Positions 18,883 through 27,565 of a stretch of DNA of 64,000 nt are shown piece by piece. A program made the translations under genes and the position numbers. Below the pieces are notes generated by a model. That model did not search any database and had not been told where the DNA came from. It was given only the letters and a program-made list of their open reading frames with translations. This DNA is from Crocinitomicaceae bacterium. Lineage in GTDB: Bacteria; Bacteroidota; Bacteroidia; Flavobacteriales_D; Crocinitomicaceae. The number at the start of each line of letters is the position of its first letter. Within the stretch, counting starts at the first letter, position 1. Location of the stretch: the NCBI GenBank assembly GCA_029252405.1, contig JAQXBM010000041.1, forward strand, positions 1 to 64,000, read 5' to 3'.

Positions 18883-19739
18883 TAAAACAGCGATTCAATA
18901 GTTGTGCGCGATCCTTTTGGGGTAAACTCTACTCGAATCATATCATTTACGCGCAAGCCAAATAATTGCTCAGCACCTCCAGTGCTACCATTTGCTCCAC
19001 GATTGATCGCAATTTCCATGAGGCCATTGGCATTGAAAATAGCCACCTTTTCACCTTGAGGTACCTCATTGTAGGCGCCAGAAATAACATCGATGAAATA
19101 ATCCTTTTTCTTGAAATATACCACGAATGGTGTCTCTTCACCGAACTGCTCAAACAAGTCACGATTGATATTTGTAATAGCGTTTCCGTAATTGTCGATG
19201 TGGATTACGTAGCCTTTGATGAGGTTTGTTTCCGTGATCGCCGTTGGAGTCAATGCGCTTTTGTATGAGTTCGAAGGTGTGGCGAAACTTCCTGGATCTT
19301 CTTCGTTCAAAATTTGAAAGGCAGCCTTCAGTAAAACGTTCTTTGTAGGGAAGGTAAACAGATTTTCATTCGACAAGATGTCTTCAATTCGCCAAAAAGC
19401 ATCTGGTCTTTTTTCTCCAAGAAACGCTCCGAAGAATCCATTGTCACAAGAGACGAAATAATGTCCATCAAACAACATGATTGCTGGAAAGCTTCCATCC
19501 GTTCCTCCAAAATTAATAACCGGCTCACTGTCCACTCCGACTACGTGCACTGTCCCTTTTGGGAAATCCTGATAACACGATCGAACATGATAAGAGGCTT
19601 CAGCTATGTCGAAAGGACGAACCGAGTGCGAAATATCAATGATTTTAGCATCCTCCAACGAGCGCAGAATGGTTCCTTTCAACGAAGCCACATAGTGGTC
19701 GTCAAGTCCCATATCCGTTGTTAAAGTGATGACTTTCAT
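18882..19739 (-). CDS. SAM hydrolase / SAM-dependent halogenase superfamily protein (DUF62)
   Basis: MKVITLTTDMGLDDHYVASLKGTIL...IIDISHSVRPFDIAEASYHV...VHVVGVDSEP...GYVIHIDNYGNAITNI. Confidence 0.9.
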   Translation of the reverse strand: MKVITLTTDMGLDDHYVASLKGTILRSLEDAKIIDISHSVRPFDIAEASYHVRSCYQDFPKGTVHVVGVDSEPVINFGGTDGSFPAIMLFDGHYFVSCDNGFFGAFLGEKRPDAFWRIEDILSNENLFTFPTKNVLLKAAFQILNEEDPGSFATPSNSYKSALTPTAITETNLIKGYVIHIDNYGNAITNINRDLFEQFGEETPFVVYFKKKDYFIDVISGAYNEVPQGEKVAIFNANGLMEIAINRGANGSTGGAEQLFGLRVNDMIRVEFTPKGSRTTIESLF

Positions 19740-19903
19740 TGGTTGTAAATCAGTCTTGCGAGGGTTTTGTTAATTAATTTGAACAAAAATAACGCTAAAA
19801 TAATGATTAGTGTAGAGTTCTATTGTATATTCATTCTCTTTTAGAGATTGAGCGAACGCGATTTGCAAATCTCATTGACAACGACAAAATAAATTGAATA
19901 CGA

Positions 19904-20902
19904 TTGCTAGAAAGAAAAATTGAAATTCAAGGGATCAATCCCGCCGAGCTATTCGGAGTAAACAATACGAAGCTTAAACACCTTAAAGCCTACTTCCCGA
20001 AATTACATGTCGCTGCGCGCGGAAATGTTCTCACGATTGCGGGTGACGATGAAGTAATGGATGAATTCGAAAAGAAATTCGAACTCATTTTGAAACTCTT
20101 CAACAAGTACAACACGATTTCTTTAAACAACATCGACAACCTTATGTTGAAGGATGGTTCTGATTTATTGGGATTGGACAACGGTTCTGAGGTGTTGGTG
20201 CATGGAAATCACGGAGTTCAAATTAGAGCAAAAACCATCAATCAGCGAAAGTTGGTGGAAGCTGTGAATAAGAATGACATGGTATTCGCAGTTGGACCAG
20301 CGGGAACGGGAAAGACATATACGGCGGTAGCATTGGCAGTTCGTGCGCTAAAAGCGAAAGAAGTAAAACGAATCATTCTTACTCGTCCAGCCGTTGAGGC
20401 AGGCGAAAATTTAGGGTTCCTTCCTGGTGATTTAAAAGAAAAACTCGATCCGTACATGATGCCGCTCTATGACGCATTGCGTGATATGATTCCACCAGAA
20501 AAGTTGGCGGATATGATCGAGTTCGGAATTATAGAAATTGCACCGTTAGCATTTATGCGCGGGCGCACGCTTGACAAAGCATTCGTTATTTTGGATGAGG
20601 CGCAGAATTCGACCACGATGCAAATGAAAATGTTCCTTACGCGAATGGGAATGACTGCGAAATTTGCCGTAACCGGAGATATGTCACAAGTCGATCTTCC
20701 GAATCGTCAACGATCGGGGTTGGCCTATGCACTCGACGTTTTAACGGGTGTTGAAGGAATTGGTGTAATCCGAATGGGGCAAGCCGATGTGATCCGACAC
20801 AAATTGGTAAAGCGAATTATTGATGCCTTTGATAAAGAAGAAGCAAAGCAAAAAGAACGACGTAAGGATTCGAAAGATTCAAAGGATTCAAAGAAAGATT
20901 GA
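19904..20902 (+). CDS. phoH: PhoH family ATPase
   Basis: AVGPAGTGKTYTAVALAV...LTRPAVEAGENLGFLPGDLKEKLDPYMMPLYDAL...FVILDEAQNST. The frame has a stop at 19895, so a TTG start at 19904 is likely. Confidence 0.95.
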   Translation: MLERKIEIQGINPAELFGVNNTKLKHLKAYFPKLHVAARGNVLTIAGDDEVMDEFEKKFELILKLFNKYNTISLNNIDNLMLKDGSDLLGLDNGSEVLVHGNHGVQIRAKTINQRKLVEAVNKNDMVFAVGPAGTGKTYTAVALAVRALKAKEVKRIILTRPAVEAGENLGFLPGDLKEKLDPYMMPLYDALRDMIPPEKLADMIEFGIIEIAPLAFMRGRTLDKAFVILDEAQNSTTMQMKMFLTRMGMTAKFAVTGDMSQVDLPNRQRSGLAYALDVLTGVEGIGVIRMGQADVIRHKLVKRIIDAFDKEEAKQKERRKDSKDSKDSKKD

Positions 20903-21074
20903 ATTAGATTTTCATAAGAGTTTGCTGATATTTGATTCTCATTTACCTTTTCAATTTTCTTGATGCTATGCATCGGCTTGACCGAAAAAAAAGTGTTGAA
21001 TCGATTTTATATCAATCAGTGTGAACATCCGGATTTTAATTATCAACAAAAAGAAAAAATTCAATTTTGATCCT

Positions 21075-21082
21075 TAATTTTG
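21075..21082 (+). promoter_or_regulatory. Bacteroidetes-type -7 promoter element (TAATTTTG) upstream of purC
   Basis: Matches TAnnTTTG, 22 nt before the ATG. Confidence 0.45.
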
Positions 21083-21104
21083 CACCTCATTTAAGACAAC
21101 CGTA

Positions 21105-22055
21105 ATGAGTAACGCGATCATCGAAAGTACATTCAAATTTAAAGGTCAAATCGACGAATACAACGGAAAAGTGCGTGATGTATACACGCTCGACAACGGA
21201 TTGTTAGTCATGGTGGCATCGGATCGTATCTCTGCGTTTGATCACGTTCTTCCGAAAGGAATTCCTTTCAAAGGACAAGTATTGAATCAAGTGGCAACGA
21301 TGTTTTTAGATGCCACAAAGGACATTGTTCCGAACTGGTTGATCGCAACTCCAGATCCATCGGTAGCTATCGGTCACGCTTGTGAACCAATTCGTGTGGA
21401 AATGGTGATTCGCGGTTACATGTCAGGACACGCAGCGCGCGAGTACAAAGCAGGAAAGCGAATTCTTTGTGGAGTTCCAATGCCAGAAGGAATGAAGGAG
21501 AATGATAAATTCCCAGTTCCGATTATCACTCCAGCGACCAAAGCAGAAGAAGGACACGACGAAGATATTTCCAGAGGAGAAATCATTGCTCAAGGAATCG
21601 TTCCAGAAGATGTGTACGTTCAATTGGAAGATTACACGCGTCAGTTGTTCCAAAGAGGAACGGAAATGGCCGCGAAACAAGGGTTGATTCTTGTCGACAC
21701 GAAATATGAATTCGGAATTCGAAATGGTGAAGTGATGTTGATTGATGAAATTCACACGCCAGATTCTTCGCGTTACTTTTATGCTGAGGGATACGAAGGG
21801 CGTCAAGCGAAAGGTGAAGCACAGAAACAATTGTCAAAAGAGTTTGTTCGTCAGTGGTTGATTCAAAATGATTTTCAAGGATTGGAAGGACAGACGATGC
21901 CTGTGATGCCTGATGATTTCGTGCAAGTGGTAACAGATCGTTACGTTGAACTTTACGAGAAAATTACAGGAAAGGATTTCGAAAAATCAGATACTTCAAA
22001 CATTCAGGAGCGCATTCAATCGAATGTTGACGAATACTTAGCGAAGAACGCTTAA
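21105..22055 (+). CDS. purC: Phosphoribosylaminoimidazole-succinocarboxamide synthase
   Basis: [42 protein letters not shown]...[21 protein letters not shown]...[18 protein letters not shown]. Confidence 0.97.
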   Translation: MSNAIIESTFKFKGQIDEYNGKVRDVYTLDNGLLVMVASDRISAFDHVLPKGIPFKGQVLNQVATMFLDATKDIVPNWLIATPDPSVAIGHACEPIRVEMVIRGYMSGHAAREYKAGKRILCGVPMPEGMKENDKFPVPIITPATKAEEGHDEDISRGEIIAQGIVPEDVYVQLEDYTRQLFQRGTEMAAKQGLILVDTKYEFGIRNGEVMLIDEIHTPDSSRYFYAEGYEGRQAKGEAQKQLSKEFVRQWLIQNDFQGLEGQTMPVMPDDFVQVVTDRYVELYEKITGKDFEKSDTSNIQERIQSNVDEYLAKNA

Positions 22056-22480
22056 TTCGGGTTTACTTTTGCCTCAATAAGTCGAAGGGCACCATATTCA
22101 ATGGTACCAACTTTTGCCGTCAATGAAATTGAGTCGTTTTCTTCGAATGTTTTAAGTTCCTCTTTCTGTTCCTTGGTGAAATGTACTAAGATATGCGCTT
22201 GTTGAAGACCTTGCAGCAGCGCTTCATCATCAATGCTCATAAGAATTTCTTCCCCATCCGCAGAAGGACTGTGTCCCCAATTTATAGCATCTAAGGTGAC
22301 TACTTTACCTTCAAAATCTTCAGGTGTATTAAACAAATCTTCACATGTCAATGCGGAACTCTTTTCTTTCGATTCCTTGGATTTAAGATCAATACCAATC
22401 GAATCATCTTGGACTTGACATGCGTGCAATCCAAAAATAATAGATCCAAAAAAGATTCCTTGACGAATGGTCGTTTTCAT
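22052..22480 (-). CDS. Putative lipoprotein with tRNA_anti-like/OB-fold domain
   Basis: IIFGLHACQ lipobox; [24 protein letters not shown]...[14 protein letters not shown]. Confidence 0.6.
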   Translation of the reverse strand: MKTTIRQGIFFGSIIFGLHACQVQDDSIGIDLKSKESKEKSSALTCEDLFNTPEDFEGKVVTLDAINWGHSPSADGEEILMSIDDEALLQGLQQAHILVHFTKEQKEELKTFEENDSISLTAKVGTIEYGALRLIEAKVNPN

Positions 22481-22598
22481 GATGTAGGCAGTAATGTTGA
22501 TCGTTAGTGATCACAAAGTACTGATTTCATGTTAACTAGAAGTTAAGGATGAGTAGATACCGAGAAAGAATGAATGAATCGAGATTTCGTGTTAATCT

Positions 22599-23129
22599 TT
22601 ATAAACTCGCTACGAACTTGTCTAGTTCAGTTTTATGTTCTTTTGCCAAATTTTCGTCTTTGATTCCTTCTTCAGAGAAGTTGTCTTGAAACGAAGGAAG
22701 CATAAAGGAAGCAGTGATTTCCGCACCAAATCGAGGGAAAGCAGCACTTGCTAGCTCATGCACTGATTTTCCACCTCGTCCTCCTGGTGATGTCGCCAAC
22801 AAGTACATCTTTTTACCAGACCAGATTTTTCCCTCTAGGCGAGATACCCAATCCATTAAGTTTTTGAATGCAGCGGTGTAATTTCCGTTGTGCTCAGCCA
22901 AAGAAACGATGATTCCATCCATGGATTCAATGCACTTCTTGAGTCGCTGTGCTGCCTCTGGAATTCCATCCGACGATTCCAAATCAGAGCTGTAAAGCGG
23001 AGCTTCGTAATCGTTTAAGTCGATTAATGTCAATTCCGCATCTTCTATTTGATGTGCTGTGTAATGAGCAAGTTGCTTGTTGATTGAAGTTGAGCTAGTT
23101 GATGCTCCTAAGGCCAAAATTCGTTTCAT
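22599..23129 (-). CDS. NADPH-dependent FMN reductase family protein
   Basis: Internal start MKRILALGASTSSTSINKQLA...ELTLIDLNDYEAPLYSSDLE...IIVSLAEHNGNYTAAFKNLMDWVSR. Confidence 0.87.
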   Translation of the reverse strand: MKRILALGASTSSTSINKQLAHYTAHQIEDAELTLIDLNDYEAPLYSSDLESSDGIPEAAQRLKKCIESMDGIIVSLAEHNGNYTAAFKNLMDWVSRLEGKIWSGKKMYLLATSPGGRGGKSVHELASAAFPRFGAEITASFMLPSFQDNFSEEGIKDENLAKEHKTELDKFVASL

Positions 23130-23195
23130 GTTTTCTGATTGATTAGAGAGCAAAATACTAAACTCCTGCAACAATTGTTTATTATTGTTGAGTCA

Positions 23196-24029
23196 ATGAA
23201 GGATTCTCAAAATAGCACTGGATTTTTTGCAACGAAATTGATTTCTGAGCAGTCGCTCATTCCTGCAATCCCAAATTTTGATCATTCAATAACTGGATTT
23301 CCGCTTAATTCAACGCTTTCTTTTTCTGATTCCGAATTGGGAATTCCTGAACGATTAATGCTTGGAAAGCGAGCCGAGCGCTATTTTTCTGAGTGGGTGA
23401 GGCGGTCCTCCGAATTTGACTTGGTAGCTGAGAATATTCAAGTCATTGATCAAAAACAAACCTTGGGTGAATTCGATTTCATCGTTCGGAGAAAATCGGA
23501 TGATCAATTGATTCACGTTGAGCTCGTTTACAAGTTCTATTTATTCGATCCTGCTGTTGATGGGAACGAATTTGAACACTGGATCGGTCCAAATAGGGGA
23601 GATCAACTCGATTTCAAGCTGGACAAATTGCAAAATCATCAGTTTCCGCTGTTGTTCAGCGAGGCTGCGAAAAATAAGTTGGAGAATTCGGGAATTGATA
23701 CTTCCAATATTGAACAACAGGTGTTGTTTTTGGCGAATCTGTTTACGCCAATTAATCATCAAGTGGATTTTCAAGAAGTAAATAAAAATGCAATTGAAGG
23801 CTCATGGATGAATTTGGATGATTGGGTGCGAACAGCGAACTCAGAAGACATCTTTGCGATTCCTTCACAAGTGAATTGGTTCTCTCGAAAACTCGAGCAA
23901 ATTGAATGGTTAACCAAGACAGAGATCATGGAAAAGATCATGTTGATGCATACTAAAAAGCGCTCACCTTTGGTTTACTCGAAGGACGTTAGCAGCAATC
24001 AATCCCGGGATTTCGTTGTTTGGTGGTGA
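23196..24029 (+). CDS. DUF1853 family protein
   Basis: LGKRAERYFSEWV...LGEFDFIVRRKSDDQLIHVELVYKFYLF...WIGPNRGDQLDFKLDKLQNHQFPLL. Start at ATG 23196. Confidence 0.8.
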   Translation: MKDSQNSTGFFATKLISEQSLIPAIPNFDHSITGFPLNSTLSFSDSELGIPERLMLGKRAERYFSEWVRRSSEFDLVAENIQVIDQKQTLGEFDFIVRRKSDDQLIHVELVYKFYLFDPAVDGNEFEHWIGPNRGDQLDFKLDKLQNHQFPLLFSEAAKNKLENSGIDTSNIEQQVLFLANLFTPINHQVDFQEVNKNAIEGSWMNLDDWVRTANSEDIFAIPSQVNWFSRKLEQIEWLTKTEIMEKIMLMHTKKRSPLVYSKDVSSNQSRDFVVWW

Positions 24030-24030
24030 T

Positions 24031-24609
24031 TCAAATAAGTGCGTGCACTCTTTCCCGTAAAGTAGGCAAAACATCATGAGCAAACCACGGATTCTTTTTC
24101 ATCCAAATCGCGTTTCTTGGCGATGGGTGAGGTAATACAAAGTTCTTCGGTAAGTATTCTGAGAAATGAAGCACAGTTTCCGTCAAGTTTTTCTTTGCTT
24201 CTGATTTGAGGTAATATTTCTGAGCATACACGCCGATCAACAAAACCAATTCCAATTCTGGGAGCTCATTCAGCAGTGCTTCGTGCCACAATGGAGCGCA
24301 TTCTTTTCGTGGAGGGAGATCACCTGACTTTCCTTTTCCAGGATAGCAAAATCCCATGGGTACGATTCCAAAAAGGTCTGGATTGTAGAATTGCTCATTC
24401 GTGACATTCAACCAAGCGCGTAGGTTTTTCCCGCTTTGATCATCCCAAGGGATTCCCGAAGCATGGACTTTCGTTCCAGGAGCTTGGCCGATAATTAAGA
24501 TTTTACTTTTCTTAGAAACTGAAACTACAGGACGCGGACCGAGAGGCAAGTGTTTCTCGCAAACTTTACAGTTGTTAATATCAATCAGAAGTTTATCGAA
24601 AGAAGTCAT
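24031..24609 (-). CDS. Uracil-DNA glycosylase family protein
   Basis: CKVCEKHLPLGPRPVV...ILIIGQAPGTKVHASGIPWDDQSGKNLRAWL...GFCYPGKG...LPHPSPRNAIWMKKNPWF. ATG at 24609 directly follows the upstream response regulator stop. Confidence 0.88.
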   Translation of the reverse strand: MTSFDKLLIDINNCKVCEKHLPLGPRPVVSVSKKSKILIIGQAPGTKVHASGIPWDDQSGKNLRAWLNVTNEQFYNPDLFGIVPMGFCYPGKGKSGDLPPRKECAPLWHEALLNELPELELVLLIGVYAQKYYLKSEAKKNLTETVLHFSEYLPKNFVLPHPSPRNAIWMKKNPWFAHDVLPTLRERVHALI

Positions 24610-24610
24610 C

Positions 24611-25009
24611 TTAGTTCTGATCGAACTCGCCAATGATTTCTTGCAATTTATCTTTAGAAAGCGGTTTTGGGTTAAACGAAAGATTTGGGTACAACTTTGT
24701 CGTTCGTTCTTTGTCGAAATCTTCATCAGAAGAAGAAAGGATGACCACATTCGTGTTTTCCTTGTCCTCGTCAGTGAGGTAGGCATTCAAAATCCCTAGA
24801 AACTCGAATCCATCCATTACGGGCATGTTGAGATCGAGAAAAATCAATTTTGGTTTTTCTTCCGCATCCACGAAGAAATCGAAGCCAACTTTTCCGTTTT
24901 CAGAGAGGTGTACATTCACTTCGGGGTACAGTTTTTCAATCAATCTTCTGTGAAAATGATTGGTCGCGTCGTTATCGTCAATAATCAAGATGTTGGTCAG
25001 TTTCCCCAT
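24611..25009 (-). CDS. Single-domain response regulator (CheY-like)
   Basis: LIIDDNDATNHFHRRLI...PKLIFLDLNMPVMDGFEFLG...VVILSSSDEDFDKE...FNPKPLSKDKL. Confidence 0.93.
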   Translation of the reverse strand: MGKLTNILIIDDNDATNHFHRRLIEKLYPEVNVHLSENGKVGFDFFVDAEEKPKLIFLDLNMPVMDGFEFLGILNAYLTDEDKENTNVVILSSSDEDFDKERTTKLYPNLSFNPKPLSKDKLQEIIGEFDQN

Positions 25010-25011
25010 AA

Positions 25012-25842
25012 CTATGCGTTTGTGCCCGTTAAAGGTAAGATGATTTTAAAAGTTGAACCAACTCCAACTTCACTTTCTATCTCCAAGGTGCCTCCGTAAT
25101 TCTCTAATAATTTATTGATGATGTACATTCCAATTCCTGATCCAGAGCCATCGTTGGTAACGCGTTTGAACAATCCCAAGAGTTTTTCGCGGTTCTTTTC
25201 CAAATCAATACCGACACCATTGTCCTCGATGGAAATACAAATAGTTTGCTCGTCAAGTTTCTCTGTATGAACCTTAATTACACCCGGTTTTTCTGGATCC
25301 AAGTACAAGATGGCATTCGAAATCAGGTTTTGCAAAATGCTGCGAAGAGCGGATTTATAGTAAGGGAAATTATCGAACTCGGTGAAGTCGCAAATGAACA
25401 GCACTCCTTTTTTCTTAATCGTTGATCGCATTCCCGACAATATACTTTCCACCAAACTGTCCATGTTGATCGTCACGAGCAGATCGTCTTTGTCATTTCG
25501 CGCTTTCAGTGCTGAAGTCAGTTCTTTGATTACATTCATTGCCTCACGAACGGAGTATTTCAACCACTTTATGGAATCTTTCACATCCCCAGAAGGCTCT
25601 TCTAAATCCATTTCCAGCAGGTCGAGGTAGCCTGAAATATTGGCAAGTGGGGTTTTTAAATCGTGCGTCGCGACGTAGGTAAATTGCTCCAGTTCGTTGT
25701 TATAACCAATAACTTTTGAGGAATCCGGGTCGTTATCTTCAACTAAAGTGCGCAGCGTTTCATTCTCAAGCCGCAGGGATTGATTTTCAGAAACTAGTAC
25801 TTCCAGTTTCTCCAGTAGATGTTCTACATTATCCTTGCTCAT
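25012..25842 (-). CDS. Soluble sensor histidine kinase (coiled coil + HisKA + HATPase_c)
   Basis: N-terminal coiled coil; FTYVATHDLKTPLANISGYLDLLE; NLISNAILYL; DNGVGID; GSGIGMYIINKLLENYGG. No TM or PAS domain apparent. Confidence 0.93.
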   Translation of the reverse strand: MSKDNVEHLLEKLEVLVSENQSLRLENETLRTLVEDNDPDSSKVIGYNNELEQFTYVATHDLKTPLANISGYLDLLEMDLEEPSGDVKDSIKWLKYSVREAMNVIKELTSALKARNDKDDLLVTINMDSLVESILSGMRSTIKKKGVLFICDFTEFDNFPYYKSALRSILQNLISNAILYLDPEKPGVIKVHTEKLDEQTICISIEDNGVGIDLEKNREKLLGLFKRVTNDGSGSGIGMYIINKLLENYGGTLEIESEVGVGSTFKIILPLTGTNA

Positions 25843-26314
25843 TGTTGATTCGTTTCGCTAAATCTAGAAATGCATCTTCCACATTTTCTCCTGTTTTTGC
25901 ACTGGTTAAAAGATCGAAATCCGCATCAAAAGAGGGAGCGTTGCCTTCCAATAAATCCATTTTATTTCCGATAATCACTTTATTGACTTCAGGAAAGTAA
26001 GAATTCAAAACTTCCAGTTCTTTTATGATGGCGTGATACGTTTCTTCTCGTGTTGAGTCGAAAACCAAGAGAAACGCGTGTGTACCTCTCAAATAAGCAT
26101 CGTAAAGTTGTTCATTCATCAAATCGCCTGCAACATCCCAAATGAGCAGTTTGTAGGTCACATCTCCCAAAACAACCGATTTCTTAGAGATGTTTATTCC
26201 GATCGTCGACAAGTATTCTTCATTAAATATACTGTGCACGTATTGTTTGATCAGCGATGTTTTTCCAACGGATTCGTTTCCAAGAAGGACTATTTTTTTA
26301 CTTATTTCGCGCAT
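25829..26314 (-). CDS. Ras/Rab-like small GTPase
   Basis: P-loop GNESVGKTSLIKQ; G3 LLIWDVAGD; G4 IGNKMDL; G5 TSAKTGENVEDAFLDLAK; 161 aa stand-alone G domain. Confidence 0.92.
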   Translation of the reverse strand: MREISKKIVLLGNESVGKTSLIKQYVHSIFNEEYLSTIGINISKKSVVLGDVTYKLLIWDVAGDLMNEQLYDAYLRGTHAFLLVFDSTREETYHAIIKELEVLNSYFPEVNKVIIGNKMDLLEGNAPSFDADFDLLTSAKTGENVEDAFLDLAKRINNEQG

Positions 26315-27023
26315 TATCTGTAGAGGGAAAAAATGTCTTTTGTATGTGTTCGTTTACTTGCTCTGTCAATTCATTGTCGATCTCTTTGAATGAAAGTGAA
26401 CCAATTGATTCATCAGCAAGTTCCAAGCATTGATCGAAATAGAGAGATTTCATTTCCTTCGAGATGATTCCTTCTGTAATCAATGCAAAGTAAAATTGTT
26501 CAAAATTGAAGAGTAGGATGGTGTAGTCGCCATATTCGAGGCTTTCCAAATCGGAATCGCCATCGCCAAAAGCGGATTGAACGAATGACTTAATAGCCGT
26601 AAGCATGCTCGCAATCAGGTCGGGCTCGATGGTGTCTTCGTTTCCATATTCGCCAATGACTAATCCAGAATCTTTGTGAATGATAAAGACTTGTTCCAAT
26701 TGTCCGTTGGCTTCCTTCGTCTTGTTTTTCTTTAAGAAATCAAAAGAGAACAGTGCTTTTCGGCGTTTATTGATTTCTTCGTTAAGTCGTTCCATTTCAC
26801 TTCGGATAAACTTTCGAATCAGTTTGCCGACATGTGGACCGAGCATATCAACCACTTGATCCTTCGAATTGTTCAGAACTTTGACGAATTCATCTGGATC
26901 GTTTAGTTGTTTTTCGAGCACGTCAATTCGTTCAAGTAAACGCTCATTACGTTCCTTGTTCTCTTCACGATCATCGGCTAAAATGATTTTACGAAGCTCT
27001 TCGAATTGACTTTTGGTGTCCAT
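26298..27023 (-). CDS. Hypothetical protein: N-terminal coiled coil plus C-terminal possible roadblock/longin-like domain
   Basis: N-term FEELRKIILADDREENKERNERLLERIDVLEKQLNDPDEFVKVL; C-term VFIIHKDSGLVIGEYGNEDTIEPDLIASMLTAIKSFVQSAFG...YTILLFNFEQFYFALITEG, alternating strands and helix. Overlaps the GTPase gene by 17 nt. Confidence 0.75.
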   Translation of the reverse strand: MDTKSQFEELRKIILADDREENKERNERLLERIDVLEKQLNDPDEFVKVLNNSKDQVVDMLGPHVGKLIRKFIRSEMERLNEEINKRRKALFSFDFLKKNKTKEANGQLEQVFIIHKDSGLVIGEYGNEDTIEPDLIASMLTAIKSFVQSAFGDGDSDLESLEYGDYTILLFNFEQFYFALITEGIISKEMKSLYFDQCLELADESIGSLSFKEIDNELTEQVNEHIQKTFFPSTDNARNK

Positions 27024-27039
27024 TTAGATCTGCAGGTCT

Positions 27040-27399
27040 TTACGACTGCAATTTCTCACCGATTTGAACCAATAATTTTCCAAGAACCGCTCGGTCGGTT
27101 TTTTCATCTTGTAAACGATCCAATTCTTTCTGGATATCATCTTCAAGCTTCGAGAGTTGCTTGTCCGTCTTTTTTTCAAGATCATGAACGGCACTTTCAC
27201 GCTCGTTGCTCTCATCAACCAACTGATTTTGGAGATCGTCAAGGCGATCGTTGAGTGCTTTAAATCGATCTTCAAAGGTCTGAATGTCAGAGCCAAAAAT
27301 AAGCTCTTTGACCGCTTGAATTTTCATTTGGTCCTGATTCATTGGAGTCTCCTTTATTTCCTCGATCTCTTGAGGGTTTTTACCTTTTTGTTTCGCCAT
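27040..27399 (-). CDS. Coiled-coil hypothetical protein of the GTPase operon
   Basis: IQAVKELIFGSDIQTFEDRFKALNDRLDDLQNQLVDESNERESAVHDLEKKTDKQLSKLEDDIQKELDRLQDEKTDRAVLGKLLVQIGEKLQS. Confidence 0.8.
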   Translation of the reverse strand: MAKQKGKNPQEIEEIKETPMNQDQMKIQAVKELIFGSDIQTFEDRFKALNDRLDDLQNQLVDESNERESAVHDLEKKTDKQLSKLEDDIQKELDRLQDEKTDRAVLGKLLVQIGEKLQS

Positions 27400-27551
27400 A
27401 ATGCTAATATTTGTTCCTGTAGTGATGCATACGCATCGGCTTGATTAATGGTTTCAGATTCACACAAATATAGAAAATACCTGTCCATTAGATTAAATAC
27501 ATCAGAACGTGCAACTAAACGAGCCTGATTGATTAAATTTGCTGAACTCAT
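27354..27551 (-). CDS. Small (~65 aa) helical hypothetical protein, likely first gene of the GTPase operon
   Basis: Internal start MSSANLINQARLVARSDVFNLMDRYFLYLCESETINQADAYASLQEQILALWRNKKV...; the longer ORF start would run into the divergent ccsBA gene. Confidence 0.6.
   Translation of the reverse strand: MSSANLINQARLVARSDVFNLMDRYFLYLCESETINQADAYASLQEQILALWRNKKVKTLKRSRK
27534..27541 (+). promoter_or_regulatory. Bacteroidetes-type -7 element (TAAATTTG) for the CcsBA gene
   Basis: TAnnTTTG, 24 nt before the ATG at 27566. Confidence 0.4.
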
Positions 27552-27565
27552 TATTTCGACAAAAC

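Noticed and set aside
21423-21830. 135-aa minus-strand ORF within purC
   Set aside because: Shadow ORF opposite a highly conserved gene.
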